Shown piece after piece: positions 61,570-64,000 of a DNA stretch of 64,000 bases. The stretch is from Cohaesibacter gelatinilyticus (GTDB lineage: Bacteria; Pseudomonadota; Alphaproteobacteria; Rhizobiales; Cohaesibacteraceae). The DNA is taken from contig NZ_OBEL01000001.1 in NCBI RefSeq assembly GCF_900215605.1, positions 1,798,001-1,862,000 of the forward strand. Reading direction: 5' to 3'. The stretch's first letter is position 1. Every line of letters starts with the position of its first letter. The notes below the pieces were generated by a model that did not search any database, had not been told where the DNA came from, and saw nothing but the letters and a program-made list of their open reading frames with translations. The translations under genes were made by a program, and so were the position numbers.

Positions 61570-62073
61570 ATGGCCGACTATGAAATTATAGAACCCAAAG
61601 TCGATCTGAGAAAAAAAATCCGTGTCCTTCCAAGCTCTCAGGCTGGGTTCGATCCCATTGAGCGCGCTGAACAGGCCATGAAAAAGCTCTCGGTCAATTT
61701 CAACATCTGGATGAATGAAGAAGTTGATGAGTTACAGGACGCCTGGAAAGCAATCCAGAAAGACGGAATGAGTGAGGAAACTCTGAAAAGTCTGTTTTGC
61801 GCTTCCCATGATATCAAGGGACAGGCCCAGACCATGGGGTTTCCCATCGCTGGCAATATTGCAGGTTCCCTCTGTGATCTGATCGAGAATGTTACCGACC
61901 GTAGCTTCCTGCCAAAAGAACTGCTCCACAAACATGTGCAAGCAGTGGCTGCTGTGGTCAAGGAAGATGCTCGAGAAGAAGACAATGCAATCGGAAAAGC
62001 CCTGACACAAGAGCTTCTGGCAGTATCCGGCGAAGTCATCAGCCGCTTTGAGAAAAACCAGGCAGAAAAATAA
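61570..62073 (+). CDS. Hpt-domain-like phosphotransfer protein
   Basis: This 167-residue, largely helical protein has the Hpt signature SHDIKGQAQTMGF, with His80 as the candidate phospho-acceptor. Before it lie about 50 residues with a basic start and a helix; after it come helices that would complete the four-helix bundle. It probably shuttles phosphate to or from the CheY-like receiver encoded just upstream. The kinase feeding the pair is not in this block; the hybrid kinase at 12945 lacks its own Hpt but is far away. Confidence 0.8.
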   Translation: MADYEIIEPKVDLRKKIRVLPSSQAGFDPIERAEQAMKKLSVNFNIWMNEEVDELQDAWKAIQKDGMSEETLKSLFCASHDIKGQAQTMGFPIAGNIAGSLCDLIENVTDRSFLPKELLHKHVQAVAAVVKEDAREEDNAIGKALTQELLAVSGEVISRFEKNQAEK

Positions 62074-62101
62074 CTACACCTGACATTGTCATGAGAATCA
62101 A

Positions 62102-62124
62102 AAAACCGGATACAGTCCAGTTTT
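62102..62124. terminator. possible bidirectional terminator between the Hpt and DUF2336 genes
   Basis: AAAACCGGA (62102-62110) pairs with TCCAGTTTT (62116-62124) with one mismatch, between the convergent genes. Short A- and T-runs flank it. Confidence 0.4.
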
Positions 62125-62157
62125 CTATGCAGACAGCAAGTGTGCAATTCAATTCTA

Positions 62158-63312
62158 TCAAGCGGCTTGACTATTCTGCAGGGCAAGCCGCATATCTCTT
62201 GCTTCATCCCGCGCAATCTGCATCGCAAAGCGTCGCAATAACGCGTGCAATTCATCCATCTCATCGTCATGTACCATGTGAGAGTAAGATGTAAGAATAC
62301 GATCAACCATTTGACGGGCAAAACGAGAGCGAGACACAGCCGGGTCCAGTTCTTCCAGCAAATCGTGATAAGCCTGCAAAGCCGCAACAATGGCAGGGGC
62401 AACCGCATCACCAATACCAGCTTTCTGACAGATTGCAGAAACCACACTCGGACTGGCATCATAAACACAATCACGAATGCGCTTTTCTGAAAGATTAGTC
62501 AGGCTTTTCAATGCCACAACGAACAGATCGACATTGCCCATACAAAGACCACGCACCAGAATATCTGCGGTCAACTGGCCTGACAGTCGCAAATGCTCAA
62601 CCAATGCATATAGATCCTCTCCGCTGGCTGAAAAAGCAAGATCGACTGTCGCTTTATCGCAGGCATCCTTCACCAAGGTGGTGCGCTTCTCGGAGCTGAT
62701 GAAGGTTTTCACCAAAGCAAGTTGCTCCAATGCATCACCAAGCTGAACGATCAGGGACTGACGAATATCCACTGGCAAACCATCCAATGACAATAATGTG
62801 GTGCGCATGTCAGCTTCGGTACCGAAGCGTTCGGCCATCCGCCGCAAACTAAAAGTCGTCACTTGTGCCCCAACATTGGCAAGAATGGCCAGACAAGCAG
62901 CCTTCCCGCCAACTTCGGCCAGTGCCGCTGCCAGTGACGCACTCACTGATGGGCGCACTGCAATAGCGCATTGGGCACGATCTGACCCATGGGCAGCAAT
63001 ATCCACCAGATCGCCATCCAGCAAGATAGGTGAGCGCTGCAAAACTGGCTCTGCAACAGAATCAAGATCTTGAGCAAGTGACAGCACCACATGATGGGGA
63101 GCATGAGGGCTGGAGGCCAAAGCATCAGACAATGCACCACGCACCAATGGAGACGAGTCATCAAGCAGAAGTGTGAGAGCTGTTTCAGCAGCTTCTTGCT
63201 CGGCTCTTTCCATTTCAGAATATAGATAGGCACGAGCAAGCGCAGAGGTTGCCTCTGCACGGCGTGTCACTGGTGCGGTTTCTATCCAGGAGAGAAACTT
63301 GGCTACGATCAT
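62158..63312 (-). CDS. DUF2336 domain protein
   Basis: This 384-residue protein starts MIVAKFLSWIETAPVTRRAEA, with AAGGA 8 bases before the ATG. It is rich in alpha helix and alanine and matches the DUF2336 pattern of alphaproteobacteria (LLDDSSPLVRGALSDALASSPHAPHHVV in parts; SPILLDGDLVDIAAHG). The repeated helical units look HEAT-like. The function of the family is not established. It lies convergent to the CheY-like and Hpt genes and upstream of the gene cut by the window edge on the same strand. Confidence 0.75.
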   Translation of the reverse strand: MIVAKFLSWIETAPVTRRAEATSALARAYLYSEMERAEQEAAETALTLLLDDSSPLVRGALSDALASSPHAPHHVVLSLAQDLDSVAEPVLQRSPILLDGDLVDIAAHGSDRAQCAIAVRPSVSASLAAALAEVGGKAACLAILANVGAQVTTFSLRRMAERFGTEADMRTTLLSLDGLPVDIRQSLIVQLGDALEQLALVKTFISSEKRTTLVKDACDKATVDLAFSASGEDLYALVEHLRLSGQLTADILVRGLCMGNVDLFVVALKSLTNLSEKRIRDCVYDASPSVVSAICQKAGIGDAVAPAIVAALQAYHDLLEELDPAVSRSRFARQMVDRILTSYSHMVHDDEMDELHALLRRFAMQIARDEARDMRLALQNSQAA

Positions 63313-63467
63313 CCCGAAAGTCCTTGAGCTGCTGTACTAACACCATTGTGGATCAGCAACCCTTAACGATCAGTTCACCATGTTTGTTAATTTCCGCTGG
63401 CTGAATTTTCACCCCAATAAAGCGCAGAAAACAAAGTGCTCTGCTTTTGAAAAGAATGGGGATACGT

Positions 63468-64000
63468 TCACCCCTTGGGTTTATCAGAAATCTGTGTACC
63501 ACTCAGAAATTGTGTCAGATCGATTGCACCGACACCCCCTTCTGCTCCAGGTACGCGTGTTTCACGCAGAACCGCATCCTTGGCCCCTTCCATCAGTTCA
63601 GCAAAACGCTGACCAGCATGAGCCAATCCCGCAGGTTTTGGCTTCGGCACAACAGGAATCTCGCCTTCACGGGATATTGTCAATTCATCTGGCAACAAAT
63701 TCACCGGTGCAGGAGAGATTGAGGATCCGTGATTAGTGATCTCATCGCTTGCATTCACGGAAGACTTTGTAATGCTCTCCGGTTGGGAATAGCGTGAACG
63801 CCTGCCGCCTGCCGCCGCAACATCCGATGCCTCCAGCTCACCTCCATAACGGCTCCGTCGAACCGGAGATGTGTCCAATTGAGACATAAAAGACACCAAT
63901 TCGGAGTTTTTCTTGCGAAACCGATCACCAAGATTGTCAACATATTGCAAGGGTTGAACATTGGCTTGCACCAAGCGACTATCAGATCTTGCAAATTCGG
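63468..64000 (-). CDS. protein of unknown function, C-terminal part (cut by window edge)
   Basis: The minus-strand frame is open from base 64000 to the stop at 63468, giving at least 177 residues. A TTG at 63974 is only an internal codon as far as can be seen. The visible part is polar and low in predicted structure. It holds two RRSRY motifs about 25 residues apart, then a proline-rich stretch and a last conserved-looking region (HAGQRFAELMEGAKDAVL). I do not recognise a family. The 155 bases between it and the DUF2336 gene show no gene. Confidence 0.6.
   Translation of the reverse strand, partial: EFARSDSRLVQANVQPLQYVDNLGDRFRKKNSELVSFMSQLDTSPVRRSRYGGELEASDVAAAGGRRSRYSQPESITKSSVNASDEITNHGSSISPAPVNLLPDELTISREGEIPVVPKPKPAGLAHAGQRFAELMEGAKDAVLRETRVPGAEGGVGAIDLTQFLSGTQISDKPKG

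Overview
The window reads as chromosomal DNA from an alphaproteobacterium, most probably a marine or host-associated member of the Hyphomicrobiales (Rhizobiales). The order tRNA-Tyr, tRNA-Gly, tuf, tRNA-Trp, secE, nusG, rplK, rplA and the block slt / dapA-smpB are familiar from that group. BluB, a DUF2336 protein, an HD-GYP protein and many ABC importers for amines, peptides and sugars also fit. The genus cannot be fixed from this sequence alone. I see no transposase, integrase, CRISPR array, rRNA operon or prophage gene.

Layout. 1-5300: translation block on the minus strand (rplA cut by the left edge, rplK, nusG, secE, tRNA-Trp, tuf, tRNA-Gly, tRNA-Tyr), then rlmB on the plus strand and tRNA-Thr on the minus strand. 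5700-12900: one-carbon block, soxB-soxD-soxA-soxG-purU, with a divergent GlxA-type AraC regulator. Sarcosine is demethylated to glycine and the C1 unit is released as formate. 12945-19900: a TorS-like sensor kinase and OmpR-type regulator divergent from a phnD-phnC-phnE-phnE importer. 20087-26900: two initiator tRNAs, smpB-dapA, a lytic transglycosylase, an alpha/beta hydrolase, bluB, a small membrane protein and an IsdG-like haem monooxygenase. 27093-30580: a GntR regulator and a TauABC-like importer of unknown substrate. 30649-41254: a GMC oxidoreductase, dppABCDF, a long aminopeptidase P and a LysR regulator. 41652-49988: a polyamine/GABA-type importer, a semialdehyde dehydrogenase, gabT and a cupin-type XRE regulator. 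50110-57153: the inositol genes iolG, iolB, iolE, iolC (fused to an aldolase-like domain), iolR and a divergent second Gfo/Idh dehydrogenase. 57253-64000: an HD-GYP protein, Nudix hydrolase, CutA, NAD kinase, a CheY-like receiver, an Hpt protein, a DUF2336 protein and a gene cut by the right edge.

How it works together. Most of the window is for scavenging nitrogenous and sugar-like solutes (sarcosine, dipeptides, polyamines or GABA, inositol, a phosphonate-like ligand), each with its own local regulator. Short dyads or direct repeats lie in most of the regulator-target intergenic regions. A repeated design feature is a hairpin directly after the solute-binding-protein gene in all four binding-protein-led ABC operons. 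It should give more binding protein than membrane components.

The strongest candidates for new biology are the sensor kinase paired with a phnD-type importer that has no C-P lyase nearby, the polyamine-type permease with a large extra-membrane insert, the CheY/Hpt/DUF2336 neighbourhood, and the inositol cluster lacking iolD. I found no clearly unprecedented multi-gene system.
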